Origin: Ascidiimonas aurantiaca | Lineage (GTDB): Bacteria > Bacteroidota > Bacteroidia > Flavobacteriales > Flavobacteriaceae | Length of the DNA stretch: 64,000 nt | Assembly (NCBI RefSeq): GCF_037646345.1 | Contig: NZ_JBBEWR010000011.1 | Location: 1 to 64,000, forward strand | Direction: 5' to 3' | Shown: positions 26,701 to 34,798 of the stretch, in pieces | Position numbering within the stretch: the stretch's first letter is position 1 | How the letters are laid out: every line of letters begins with the position of its first letter | Made by a program: the position numbers and the translations under genes | The notes under the pieces: generated by a model | The model's input: only the letters and a program-made list of their open reading frames with translations | Told to the model about the DNA's origin: nothing | Database searches by the model: none

Positions 26701-26782
26701 CGGTTCCTTTTATACTAGCACCCTGGCTGTATAGATGTAAACTGCCCAGGCTTAGAAACATAAAGATTAAAAACGACTTCAT
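23753..26782 (-). CDS. SusC/RagA-family TonB-linked outer-membrane transporter
   Basis: 1009 residues. A signal peptide ends near YSQ. A carboxypeptidase-D-like N-terminal extension (about 22-98, ending DEVVVIGYGTQAKREVTGAI) is followed by a plug domain with the NIRIRG...RPLVVVDG and DASAAIYGTRAANGVILITTK motifs. A 22-strand barrel ends in NLNF. It imports the oligosaccharides captured by SusD, powered by TonB. No anti-sigma STN domain is present, so regulation is not through a SusC-type sigma factor. It is the first gene of the core glucan operon. Confidence 0.94.
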   Translation of the reverse strand: MKSFLIFMFLSLGSLHLYSQGASIKGTVSEAGTNSPLPGVSVVVKNTSKGTTTDFDGRFELSDVVQGDILVFSYIGFKTIEIVFSGQDTVDVLMEEDTQLLDEVVVIGYGTQAKREVTGAIAVVGSETIEDLKPVRIEQALQGQNAGVQVISSSGSPGSGLNIRIRGVTTNGDNRPLVVVDGNITEGGLELINPNDIESITTLKDASAAIYGTRAANGVILITTKTGKKNTAPSFSYNAFAGFQETSRRLPVLNATEYALYVNEARTNGGESPLFTDIGSLGQGTDWQDEVFETAPISSHDFAVTGGGEKITYGMSVGYTAQDGIVGSGDKSTFNRLNTRLSLGADLTEKLKFNTSLFYTRTYSRAINESGLGSVLFNALNMAPNLPVRDANGDFTLAEGLGNEVINPLDQLANTFNEGFSNKINGTVGLKYQLNDQISAETRLGFNYTVSKGKTFQPIAFFGSGKVFNNDRSNVTESKDDFFDYTWDAFINYENTFAEAHYVKVTLGTTVFENTGDFFSATGFDVPNNIYEFADLALTNDNIEDERFTDSQFRESLVSYFTRIQYNYLSKYLFSFSLRRDASSNFGPDNSAAFFPSGSFGWVMSEERFLEDNKVIDFLKIRTSYGILGNDRIGANAFRSLLTGEAAYVIGGRLINGDAEGRIPNPQVKWEEQEQFNIGLDTRLWNSRFDITADYFIKTTRDLLLQAPVSGILGASAPGALPPFINAGTVRNSGFELGLGYTKEFSEDLRLAVNYNFTTLTNEVLQVNNGFGFVPGGQFGIGQEPPSRFEEGLPAGYFFGLKTDGIFQDQAEVDAHATQPNAKPGELRFVDINRDGQINNLDRTNLGDPIPDISMGLNISLDYKNIDFSIYAFAQMGNEIVRNYERNQPLTNRRIAFLDRWTGPGTSNSFPLATTGPTDTNLFSDFYVEDGDFLRMQTIQLGYSLPGDVTSKIGISRLRLYAQVNNVFTLTKYSGFDPTISSGAPIGGGIDPGFYPIPTTYLVGVNLNF

Positions 26783-26811
26783 AAGTTTTGATTTGAGATA
26801 AACTTAAATGT

Positions 26812-26824
26812 TTTCGTTACGAAA
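26812..26824. promoter_or_regulatory. Small inverted repeat ahead of the SusC gene
   Basis: TTTCG-TTA-CGAAA lies 30-42 bases before the SusC start, in the only sizeable gap (26783-27026) of the locus. It could be an operator or leader structure for the core operon; the evidence is symmetry and position only. Confidence 0.25.
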
Positions 26825-27026
26825 TCGTTAAATTTTACCTCAACAAAAAACATACATCGCAAAAAAAGTGATAATTTTTAAAGAATAATTCATTTAAACC
26901 CACAAAAACACAGAGTTTATCTAAAGAAAAAAGGAAGTTATCCGGAGATTGAAACACTAATTTTGTTAAGAAATTATTTACATGTATAGGTAATGTTAAG
27001 GTGTGTAGTGTTTGTGATGTAGCTGC

Positions 27027-29828
27027 TTACATTTCCATAATATACTCAACAAGGCTTTTTTCGTGCGCAAGTTCTATTTTTTTACGCAAACGATATCGTT
27101 TTATCTCTACACTTCTCGGTGAAATATTCAATAAGGGAGCGATCTCTTTTGATGATAGATTAAGTCTTAAATAGGCGCATAGACGTAAATCATTGGGGGT
27201 CAATACGGGGTGTTTTTGTTTTACTTTTTTAAGGAAATCTTTATCGGCATTATTAAAAGCTTCTTTGAATGCGTTCCAGTTATCTTCTTCACTAACGTTA
27301 CGATCTATGGTTCTTATTACAGATTTAATATTGCTTTTAAGGTCATCTTCTACCACCAGTTGTTTTTTAATCTGCCCCAGAAGTTCATTTTTATTGATGA
27401 GATTCATGGCTGAAGCGGCCAATTCTCTGTTTTTACTTTCAATGTCCTGCCGAAGCTGTTCGTTTTTCACTTTGATAAGTTCACGCTCTGAGGCCAGGCG
27501 TTGCAGTTCCATTTTTTTATTATTGGCTTCTACTAGTTTTTCCTGCTGTTTACGATAATAAACTTTGTAGATGGAATGTATAAGAAGACCCAGGAGTATA
27601 AAGCCTATAGCGTAAAAAACTATTGCCCAGGAAGAGAAGTACCAGGGTTTCCTGATTTTAAAACGATACACGGCGGTATTGGATGAGAGTTCATCTCCTG
27701 TGCGTGAACGCACATAAAATGTGTATTCGCCATAAGGTAAATTGTCAAAAGATGTTTTTGGAACATGGCTCCATTCACTCCATTCCTCATATAATCCCTC
27801 TAGTTTATATTGGTACTCTGTAGTATTGAAACCGTTAAAATCTGCAACGGCATACGAAAAACTAATGGTGTTGTGGTTATACTCAAAATCTCCCGGAACA
27901 TTAAGAGCAACCGGCTGGCTTTTTTTATCCAGTACAGACACCTCAGTTTTTGTAAGCGAGACAGTATGCATTTCATACATGGTACGGTCCAGATACAATA
28001 CAAAATACCCATTGGTAGTACCAAACAAGAAAGAATGATTCCCTATATGGGTTACATTCTCAAAACCATCCATAGATTTTCTTGACAGAATGGGTATGGA
28101 AATGGTATGTATTTGCAGTTCTGAACTCAACTTACCGGGCGAAACATAGGTGAGCCCGTTTTTAGTAAAAAACCACATTTTTCCAGTGGCATCTGCTACT
28201 AATTTACCGGAAACGTATCGCTCCTGATCAAATAGTTTACTTAAAATAGTATCTTTTGTAAACACTGTAGCTCGAGGGCTTTTTTTGAACACACCATCCC
28301 GGGAAGCATAGAAAATAGCTTCATTGAACTTTACAAGGCTCGCATTTTTTCCTTTATCAGGGCTTTCGAGTTTTGTAACACGGTTTACTTTCTCATACTT
28401 TTCATCAAACCTTATGTCAAAAACGCCTTTGTATTCATGGCTCATGAAAGCTTTCTGCGGGCTTGCAAATTCAAAATACCTGCTGGAATATTCAAAACCG
28501 GTGACTTTATTCTTAAAACGCCATGAATTCCCTTCACGTTGCAACACACTGAACCCGTTATACGTACCCTGGAGCAAAAGGTTCGGTTTTCCCGGTATGG
28601 GATTAAATTTCCAGGTGCCCGGCAGGGTGCTTATATGAGCGGATTTGTCTTCTGAAATAATAAAAGTCCCCAGATCATGGCCACAGAATAAAGTATTCTC
28701 ATGAACAAATAAAGACCAGACCTGACCCCGGGTACCCTGCACCAGTCTGAAAGAATTGGCCCCGGGCCACTCTTTTACAAAAAGTCCCTGATTGGTACCT
28801 ACGTATAATTTTTTATCATGATGAACTGCACCATACACTGTACCCAGTATTCCTGTATTATCAATAAACCTGCGAACAGGAGAGTTCAGGTTAATACAGT
28901 TTATACCGTTGTCAAGCCCCATCCAAAGGTTACCGGCTACATCCTCATACATGGAAAGTACTGTGTTGTTGGTAAGCCCTTCTATTTGACTCATGTGATA
29001 TTTTAAAACACCTTGGGCAGTAAGAATAAACACACCATGAGAAATAGTTCCTATGGCAAAATCACCATTGCTAAGCCTAATACCACTATAGGCTGTAATG
29101 CGTTCCTCAATACCGTCTATTATTTCAACATACCATTTTTGAAGCCCTTCTTCTGTTAACCGGTAAAACCCTTCGTTATTGGTTAAAACAAGGTATCCTT
29201 CGGGGCTGTCAAAAATATTGATGATCCTGTTTCTCAATATCTCAGGATGGGTGCTTAAAGGTTTTATCTCCCCGCTCTCTACTTCATAGAGTATATTATC
29301 ATTTCCCTGGAACATCAACGCACCGGAAGGCTGAAACATTTTGGTCACTCCGGTTTTTGGAGTGATCACCCCGAACTTCTTTTTTTCCGAATGGTACGTA
29401 TAAATACGATCAAGTGATTGGAAAATAATTTGATCACCATAGGAAAAGATGTTCCAGAACTCCTCATCATCAATAATTTGTTCCTGGATATTTTTGCTAA
29501 GCGATGAATACTTTAGTTTTCCGGTAACATCCGGCTCCCAAAAACCAAACTCCATATAGGCGCCTGTATAGATCTTTCCGTTTATATGCACTACAGAACG
29601 TAAAATGGTTTCATTGGGAGAGGGGTATTGCTCCCACTCTTCTCCATTAAAAACCAGCAGTCCTGCATTATTGGCGACCAGTATTTGTTTTTGTATATCC
29701 TGGGACACCATCCAGTTCTGATTATCTCCTTTATAAGTGCTGGTGGTATATTCAACTATGGGTGGATGTTCCTGACCAAAAGAAAAGAACATTAAAAATA
29801 ACAATATGAACCCTGGTACTATTTTCAC
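27027..29828 (-). CDS. Membrane-spanning sensor: beta-propeller, Y_Y_Y domain and LuxR-type HTH
   Basis: 933 residues. The signal peptide (ending FSFGQ) and about 620 residues of two-component-regulator propeller blades (DVAGNLWMGLDNGINCINL is one) lie outside the inner membrane. A triple-tyrosine domain ends in LPYGEYTFYVRSRTG. One membrane segment (about 732-755) leads to a coiled coil (758-830) and a C-terminal LuxR/GerE helix-turn-helix (LTPNDLRLCAYLRLNLSSKEI...ISPRSVEIKRYRLRKK). Unlike hybrid two-component PUL sensors it has no histidine kinase or receiver domain, so signal would pass directly to DNA. It starts five bases after the symporter stop and probably controls the SusCD operon. 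Confidence 0.85.
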   Translation of the reverse strand: MKIVPGFILLFLMFFSFGQEHPPIVEYTTSTYKGDNQNWMVSQDIQKQILVANNAGLLVFNGEEWEQYPSPNETILRSVVHINGKIYTGAYMEFGFWEPDVTGKLKYSSLSKNIQEQIIDDEEFWNIFSYGDQIIFQSLDRIYTYHSEKKKFGVITPKTGVTKMFQPSGALMFQGNDNILYEVESGEIKPLSTHPEILRNRIINIFDSPEGYLVLTNNEGFYRLTEEGLQKWYVEIIDGIEERITAYSGIRLSNGDFAIGTISHGVFILTAQGVLKYHMSQIEGLTNNTVLSMYEDVAGNLWMGLDNGINCINLNSPVRRFIDNTGILGTVYGAVHHDKKLYVGTNQGLFVKEWPGANSFRLVQGTRGQVWSLFVHENTLFCGHDLGTFIISEDKSAHISTLPGTWKFNPIPGKPNLLLQGTYNGFSVLQREGNSWRFKNKVTGFEYSSRYFEFASPQKAFMSHEYKGVFDIRFDEKYEKVNRVTKLESPDKGKNASLVKFNEAIFYASRDGVFKKSPRATVFTKDTILSKLFDQERYVSGKLVADATGKMWFFTKNGLTYVSPGKLSSELQIHTISIPILSRKSMDGFENVTHIGNHSFLFGTTNGYFVLYLDRTMYEMHTVSLTKTEVSVLDKKSQPVALNVPGDFEYNHNTISFSYAVADFNGFNTTEYQYKLEGLYEEWSEWSHVPKTSFDNLPYGEYTFYVRSRTGDELSSNTAVYRFKIRKPWYFSSWAIVFYAIGFILLGLLIHSIYKVYYRKQQEKLVEANNKKMELQRLASERELIKVKNEQLRQDIESKNRELAASAMNLINKNELLGQIKKQLVVEDDLKSNIKSVIRTIDRNVSEEDNWNAFKEAFNNADKDFLKKVKQKHPVLTPNDLRLCAYLRLNLSSKEIAPLLNISPRSVEIKRYRLRKKIELAHEKSLVEYIMEM

Positions 29829-29833
29829 TTTGT

Positions 29834-31483
29834 TTACGAGAAATACATATATATACCTATTACCGTTAATACAATACCAATCCCTACTATTGTAAGGTAG
29901 CGATATGGGGTCATTTCCACCTGTTTGGTGTAAGGAAGAACAAAGGGTTCACTACGAGGTTTAAAAGCTCCTATAACAAGCATTACCAGGATATTAAATG
30001 CAAATAATATACCCATAACATGCAGGAAAGGAGGATAGGCCAGCTTTTCGGTTTCTGCCAGTAACAGGGTATCGGTCACGCCTGAAGCTTTGGCCTCTTC
30101 TACCGCACGGTTAACCAGATACGGTTTGAGTATAAATTGACTTATACTATAGAGCACTACTCCTGATGCTATGGCTACTTTTGCCGCAATGGCAGGTACT
30201 TTTTTAGTAAGATAACCCACTACTATTATGGTAAGTATGGGTATGCTGTAACAGCCGTTCACTTCCTGTAAATAGTCAAATAGTCCTTCGGGAGCATTGG
30301 CTATAAAAGGCGCAATGATCATAGATAAAATGGCCAGTAAAACACCAAAGGCTTTACCATAGCGAACTACTGTGAGTTCGGAAGCTTTTTTGTTAATATA
30401 TTCTTTATAGATATCTATTCCGAAAAGGGTTACTGAACTGTTGAGGGCACTGTTAAATGAACTTAATATGGCGCCAAAAAGGACAGCCGCAAAAAAGCCT
30501 ATGAGGGACACCGGTAAAACTGTATTTACCAGCTTGGGGTATGCCTGGTCTGGTATCTCAAGTCCTCCTCCAAAAATGTGGAAGGCAATGACTCCCGGTA
30601 ATACTACGATGAGAGGCCCGAGTATTTTTATGAATGCTGCCAACAAAAGCCCTTTTTGTCCTTCACGAAGGTTTTTGGCAGCAAGTGCCCGTTGAATAAT
30701 AGCCTGATTAGTTCCCCAGTAAAACAACTGTACCAGCATCATTCCCGTAAAAATGGTGCTAAATGGCACTGATGCTGTTCTGCCACCCATTGCCTGGAAC
30801 TTATTGGGATTCGATTCCATTAACTCGTTGATACCCGCAACTATATTTCCATCTCCAATATAACTAAGCCCAAAAAAGGGAATAAGAATACCTCCTATAA
30901 GCAATCCTACTGCATTTACCGTATCTGAAACTGCTACTGCTTTTAGCCCTCCAAAAATGGCATATATTGAACCTATGATCCCTATACCCCATACACATAA
31001 CCAGATAGCTGTACTATGGGAGACATTAAATTCTTCAGGAATGTTAAACATAGTTACAATAGCCAGTGAGCCTGAATACAACACTATAGGAAGAAAAACA
31101 ACTGCATATCCTGATAAAAACAGTAGCGATGTTATGGTCTTGGTCGTTTTGTCATAGCGATCCTGCAGAAACTGAGGTACCGTTGTGATACCTCCTTTTA
31201 AATATCTCGGTAATAAGAAAACGGCAGTAACTACCATGGCTATAGCGGCCAGTGTTTCCCAGGCCATTACAAGAATTCCTTCGGTATAGGCCTGGCCGTT
31301 TAGGCCCACTATTTGCTCGGTGGAAAGGTTGGTTAATAACAATGATCCCGCAATAACTCCCGCTGTGAGGCTCCTTCCTCCTAAAAAGTATCCGTCTGAA
31401 GAACGTTCATCTGTTTTTCGTGTGGCAAAATATGAAATGACAGCTACTAAAAGTGTAAAGCCTGCAAAAGAAAGTATAGCCAT
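29834..31483 (-). CDS. Sodium/solute symporter, SSS (SLC5) family, sugar type
   Basis: 549 residues with about 13-14 membrane segments. Family motifs include GGRSLTAGVIAGSLLLTNLSTEQIVGLNG near the N-terminus, similar to bacterial SGLT-type sugar transporters, and FAAVLFGAILSSFNSALNSSVTLF in the middle. It moves a sugar, probably the glucose released by the GH3 enzyme, across the inner membrane with Na+. It is the first gene of the minus-strand locus, coupled to the regulator. Substrate is inferred from context. Confidence 0.88.
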   Translation of the reverse strand: MAILSFAGFTLLVAVISYFATRKTDERSSDGYFLGGRSLTAGVIAGSLLLTNLSTEQIVGLNGQAYTEGILVMAWETLAAIAMVVTAVFLLPRYLKGGITTVPQFLQDRYDKTTKTITSLLFLSGYAVVFLPIVLYSGSLAIVTMFNIPEEFNVSHSTAIWLCVWGIGIIGSIYAIFGGLKAVAVSDTVNAVGLLIGGILIPFFGLSYIGDGNIVAGINELMESNPNKFQAMGGRTASVPFSTIFTGMMLVQLFYWGTNQAIIQRALAAKNLREGQKGLLLAAFIKILGPLIVVLPGVIAFHIFGGGLEIPDQAYPKLVNTVLPVSLIGFFAAVLFGAILSSFNSALNSSVTLFGIDIYKEYINKKASELTVVRYGKAFGVLLAILSMIIAPFIANAPEGLFDYLQEVNGCYSIPILTIIVVGYLTKKVPAIAAKVAIASGVVLYSISQFILKPYLVNRAVEEAKASGVTDTLLLAETEKLAYPPFLHVMGILFAFNILVMLVIGAFKPRSEPFVLPYTKQVEMTPYRYLTIVGIGIVLTVIGIYMYFS

Positions 31484-31609
31484 AAAGTCCTGTTTTTAAC
31501 AGAACTAAGATAACAGTTTATTTATTTGATATCTTAAAAAACAGAAAAAACGACAGCATGTATAGGTATTGTATAGGTAATCCGTAATAAATTAAAGGTT
31601 TTGTTGCGA

Positions 31610-31885
31610 TTATACAATTTCAGCACTCAGACCTGCTTCAAGAAGTGAGGTGCATCTTGGCTTTAAATCATTGTACGATCCTGTTTTTACAGTGCATTTT
31701 CCTTTATAATGAACAATTATAGAACATTGCTCGGCCTGTTCCTGAGTATGATCACAAACGTGAATAAGGGTTTCGATAACATGATCAAATGTATTTACAT
31801 CGTCATTATATAAAACGATTTCATTTTGTTTATCTACCTCTTCCAGAAGTAGAATGTCTTCCAGAGTTTTTTCTTTAGTAGCCAT
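31610..31885 (-). CDS. clpS: ATP-dependent Clp protease adaptor ClpS
   Basis: 91 residues covering the whole ClpS fold. NEIVLYNDDVNTFDHVIETL contains the conserved N-degron pocket (VLYNDDVNTFDHV). HVCDHTQEQAEQC and the VKTGSYNDLKPRC end match Bacteroidota ClpS. It delivers proteins with destabilising N-terminal residues to ClpAP/ClpCP. Its start is 15 bases after the prmA stop; tpiA-prmA-clpS forms an operon. Confidence 0.92.
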   Translation of the reverse strand: MATKEKTLEDILLLEEVDKQNEIVLYNDDVNTFDHVIETLIHVCDHTQEQAEQCSIIVHYKGKCTVKTGSYNDLKPRCTSLLEAGLSAEIV

Positions 31886-31900
31886 GAAACAGATTTTAAG

Positions 31901-32734
31901 CTAATTTACATATTTTAGGGCAACCCAGAAATTCTTTTCAAGCTTTTCAACTAATTTTAACGAATGCTTTACACAGGCTTCGTGAATGATAGGGATATCA
32001 TATTCATAAAAACCGCTAAGCAGTAAAATTCCTTTTTTATTGAGTGACTGAATGTAACGCGGTATATCATTCAATAGTATATTACGATTAATATTGGCAA
32101 TGACCACATCATACGTTTTCCCTTTTAGCAAGGTAGCATCTCCTTCATATACGGAAATCGCATGGCAATGGTTCCTCTCAACGTTTTCAAGCGCATTTAC
32201 ATAGCACCAGTTATCTATATCAATGGCATCTACTGCAAGTGCTCCTTTTTTTTCGGCAAGAATTGCCAATACCCCTGTTCCACTACCCATATCAAGTACG
32301 GTTTTGTGACGCATATCGGTCTGTAATATGTGTTGTATCATCATATGAGTAGTTTCATGATGCCCGGTACCAAAGCTCATTTTGGGCTCAATGATTATAT
32401 CATATTCTGTTTCCGGACGATCGTGAAACGGTGCTCTTACGGTGCAAGTATCATTTACTACTATGGCCTCAAAATTCTTTTCCCAGGCGGTATTCCAGTT
32501 TTGAGAAGGTATTTCTTTTACGGTAAATGATATTTTAAAATCAGGGTGAGAGAGGATACTGATATTGTTTGGAAACTGTGCATCCAACTCTTCTTTAAGA
32601 ATATAGGCTGCTACCCCTTTTTCATTTTCTACAAAACTTTCAAATCCGGCCTCTCCCAGTTGAGCAATAAGAATGTCTGTTGCCGGTTGTAGAGGAGCTA
32701 CTTCAAAAGTATATTCCAGATATATTTGCTTCAT
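31901..32734 (-). CDS. prmA: Ribosomal protein L11 methyltransferase
   Basis: 277 residues. The N-terminal substrate domain is followed by a class I methyltransferase fold with IEPKMSFGTGHHETTHMM, the SAM motif VLDMGSGTGVLAILA, and VIANINRNIL, the PrmA form of motif IV. It trimethylates ribosomal protein L11 in the cytoplasm. It is placed between tpiA and clpS, a common order in Flavobacteriia. Confidence 0.93.
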   Translation of the reverse strand: MKQIYLEYTFEVAPLQPATDILIAQLGEAGFESFVENEKGVAAYILKEELDAQFPNNISILSHPDFKISFTVKEIPSQNWNTAWEKNFEAIVVNDTCTVRAPFHDRPETEYDIIIEPKMSFGTGHHETTHMMIQHILQTDMRHKTVLDMGSGTGVLAILAEKKGALAVDAIDIDNWCYVNALENVERNHCHAISVYEGDATLLKGKTYDVVIANINRNILLNDIPRYIQSLNKKGILLLSGFYEYDIPIIHEACVKHSLKLVEKLEKNFWVALKYVN

Positions 32735-32771
32735 GATCTTCTATTTCCAGCTTCATTAAGACCGTTGTTCA

Positions 32772-33524
32772 TTATTTCATGGCTTTAACAATAGCTATGA
32801 AGTCTTCTGCTTTTAATGATGCACCTCCTATAAGCCCACCATCCACATCTTCCTGAGCGAATATTTCTTCTGCATTTTCGGGTTTTACACTGCCGCCGTA
32901 AAGAATGGATATTTTATCTGCCAGGGACGCTCCGTATTGGTCTGACAGTACGTTTCTTATGAATTTGTGCATTTCCTGTACCTGAACAGGTGTAGCCGTT
33001 TCTCCGGTACCAATGGCCCAAACAGGTTCGTAGGCAAGAACTATATGTTTCCATGCTTCCGGCCCCAGATGGAAGAGTGCATTTTTTAGCTGGCTTTCTA
33101 CTACTTCAAAATGATTTCCGGCCTTTCGGTCTTCAAGTTCTTCACCAAAACAGAAAATACTGTCCATATCGTGCGCCAGTGCAGTATCTATTTTTTTTGC
33201 CAGCAATGTATCGTTTTCACCAAAATACGCTCTTCTTTCAGAGTGTCCTAAAATAACTGTTTTGATACCAACACTGGCCAACATGGCGGCAGATACTTCT
33301 CCGGTAAATGCTCCTTTTTCGGCATAATGCATGTTTTGGGCAATTACTTCTACCGGATCTTTACGCAAGGCTTCAAAAGCTGCGTATAAATTGGTGAAAG
33401 CAGGAGCTATCATTACATAGGTATCTGTACGAGGCATACTTTTACGAATATCGGTAATGAGCATTTCTGTTTCTGCCAGATCATTATTCATTTTCCAGTT
33501 TCCGGCCACTATTTTTTTTCTCAT
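32772..33524 (-). CDS. tpiA: Triosephosphate isomerase
   Basis: 250 residues, full length. The N-terminal GNWKMN holds the catalytic Lys. The catalytic His is in ILGHSERR and the catalytic Glu in VLAYEPVWAIGTG; the phosphate-binding ILYGGSVKPEN and GGLIGGASL close the barrel. It interconverts dihydroxyacetone phosphate and glyceraldehyde 3-phosphate in glycolysis. It is first in the tpiA-prmA-clpS operon. The region upstream has been invaded by the accessory island. Confidence 0.96.
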   Translation of the reverse strand: MRKKIVAGNWKMNNDLAETEMLITDIRKSMPRTDTYVMIAPAFTNLYAAFEALRKDPVEVIAQNMHYAEKGAFTGEVSAAMLASVGIKTVILGHSERRAYFGENDTLLAKKIDTALAHDMDSIFCFGEELEDRKAGNHFEVVESQLKNALFHLGPEAWKHIVLAYEPVWAIGTGETATPVQVQEMHKFIRNVLSDQYGASLADKISILYGGSVKPENAEEIFAQEDVDGGLIGGASLKAEDFIAIVKAMK

Positions 33525-33700
33525 ACTTATGTTGGTATTTATAAAGATATGGTTATCCGGTATATCACATATCCGGAAGAGTATTTTGTACTTTCACAAA
33601 AGTATTAAATACCCTAAATAAATAAAGAACTATTTTGTTTTTTGACAATCTCAGTCATGAGTAGTTCCTAGGGTTAACACGTAACTACAAGTACACACAG

Positions 33701-34310
33701 CGGATCGGTTTTTACATTTTAATCATTCCATCATTTATTATGTTTCCAAAATAATGAGTTAAATTAGAAGATATTTTTTCAAATACATTGGGAATGTAAT
33801 CCGCAATATTTTCTACTGTCAATTCATTGTCAACTGGGAATTGGTGATATTGATTCAGATAATTTTTGATATTAGTTTTATCTATTTCGTTTAGTTTATC
33901 AAAAGGATTTGTCGTTGCGTAATTATGAAGGTCTGACAAGTGAATAAATCCACAACCAAATTTGTAAACGTAATGAACATATCCAAGTAATTCATCTGCT
34001 TTGTCAACCATATCCTTGTCGGTGACTTTTTTCCATTTGTTGTTATGTGTCAAAACCGTCCATCGTTCGCCTGATAGAGTTTGCTGTATTAATCTTTCCC
34101 TTTCATTAATGTCAGCTATTCTTCCAAGGTACATAATCCTAATGAATGAATCTAATTCGGTTCGTAATGTCTCTATACATTTGCTTATTCGCTTTTTAGA
34201 AAAGTCGTCTCGCAACGATTCTGCATTTTCTTTACTTCTGTTTTGAATAAGCTCTATAAATTGCTGTTTTATATCTGGCATTTGTATGGGTGTTACTTAA
34301 ACCGACCGCC
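33701..34310. repeat. Inverted repeat flanking the 189-residue gene
   Basis: CGGATCGGTTT (33701-33711) and AAACCGACCGCC (34299-34310) are inverted copies sharing CGG(A)TCGGTTT. Each lies beside a small hairpin with six-base arms and a 16-base loop: GTAGTT...AACTAC (33661-33688) and GGTGTT...AACACC (34289-34316). The symmetry around a single gene suggests a mobile cassette boundary; no target duplication was identified. Confidence 0.4.
33712..34281 (-). CDS. Unrecognised helical protein, accessory island
   Basis: 189 residues, charged and mostly helical, with no signal peptide or membrane segment. The stretch FGCGFIHLSDLHNY and an earlier Arg/Asp-rich helix (RTELDSFIRIMYLGRI) faintly recall HEPN-type proteins, but this is not enough for a family call. 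It is more AT-rich than its neighbours and flanked by inverted repeats. It interrupts the usual spacing between tpiA and the BT_3928 gene, consistent with horizontal gain. Confidence 0.6.
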   Translation of the reverse strand: MPDIKQQFIELIQNRSKENAESLRDDFSKKRISKCIETLRTELDSFIRIMYLGRIADINERERLIQQTLSGERWTVLTHNNKWKKVTDKDMVDKADELLGYVHYVYKFGCGFIHLSDLHNYATTNPFDKLNEIDKTNIKNYLNQYHQFPVDNELTVENIADYIPNVFEKISSNLTHYFGNIINDGMIKM

Positions 34311-34798
34311 AACACCTAAAAACAAGTATGACACTTATTTCATTTTAATTATGACGATCATCTAAATACTCCTATTAATATAGTAATAATTGTTTGTTTT
34401 TCTGTAAGGGGTATATGTACGTTTGTCTGGTGTTGGCTTTGTTCCTTTTTACTCGTCTAAAAAGGAGCAAAAAAAGGACGCCTTTTCCTTAGGGGTTTTG
34501 CTACGCAAACCGTACTCGAAACACTGCCCAAAAGGAGTAACCCTCCTTTTGGTATATCACCAGCGCTTTCTTGTACTACCCGGAGGAAAAGGGTTGCTTT
34601 TCCAAAAACTTTTGGCACGGTACACTTTAACATGCTTAGGGTACGAATATGTTTGTGCATGGCTCTTTGTGTGGGTTAACAAGACAGCCTCCGACGGGTA
34701 CATATAAGACCTTTAAACAGGCATTTGAAATAGCAAAATCAGTTTCGCCTTATGATGAAAATTATGTGTACAGGTTAAGTCAAAAACTCTTGTTTTTT
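34282..34798. other. Hairpin-rich, gene-free spacer in the accessory island
   Basis: No convincing gene. It is less AT-rich than the genes on both sides and unusually structured: a 10-bp hairpin CCAAAAGGAG/CTCCTTTTGG (34528-34552) and a GGAAAAG...CTTTTCC hairpin near 34583-34602. A nine-base inverted pair, GCCAACACC (34308-34316) and GGTGTTGGC (34429-34437), spans its left part. Short open frames on both strands carry no start context or known domain; one minus-strand frame (34457-34660) may be a decayed coding remnant. It could be a repeat-element remnant or a structured RNA. Confidence 0.45.

Noticed and set aside
33655..33711. Possible tRNA or tmRNA end near the tpiA-side edge of the island (potential integration target)
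   Set aside because: No cloverleaf can be drawn and no T-loop GGTTCRA-type motif is in place; only short hairpin arms are seen.
34423..34707. A 94-codon + strand open frame in the accessory spacer
   Set aside because: No start context, no homology I recognise, and it runs through hairpins; better explained as non-coding or remnant DNA.
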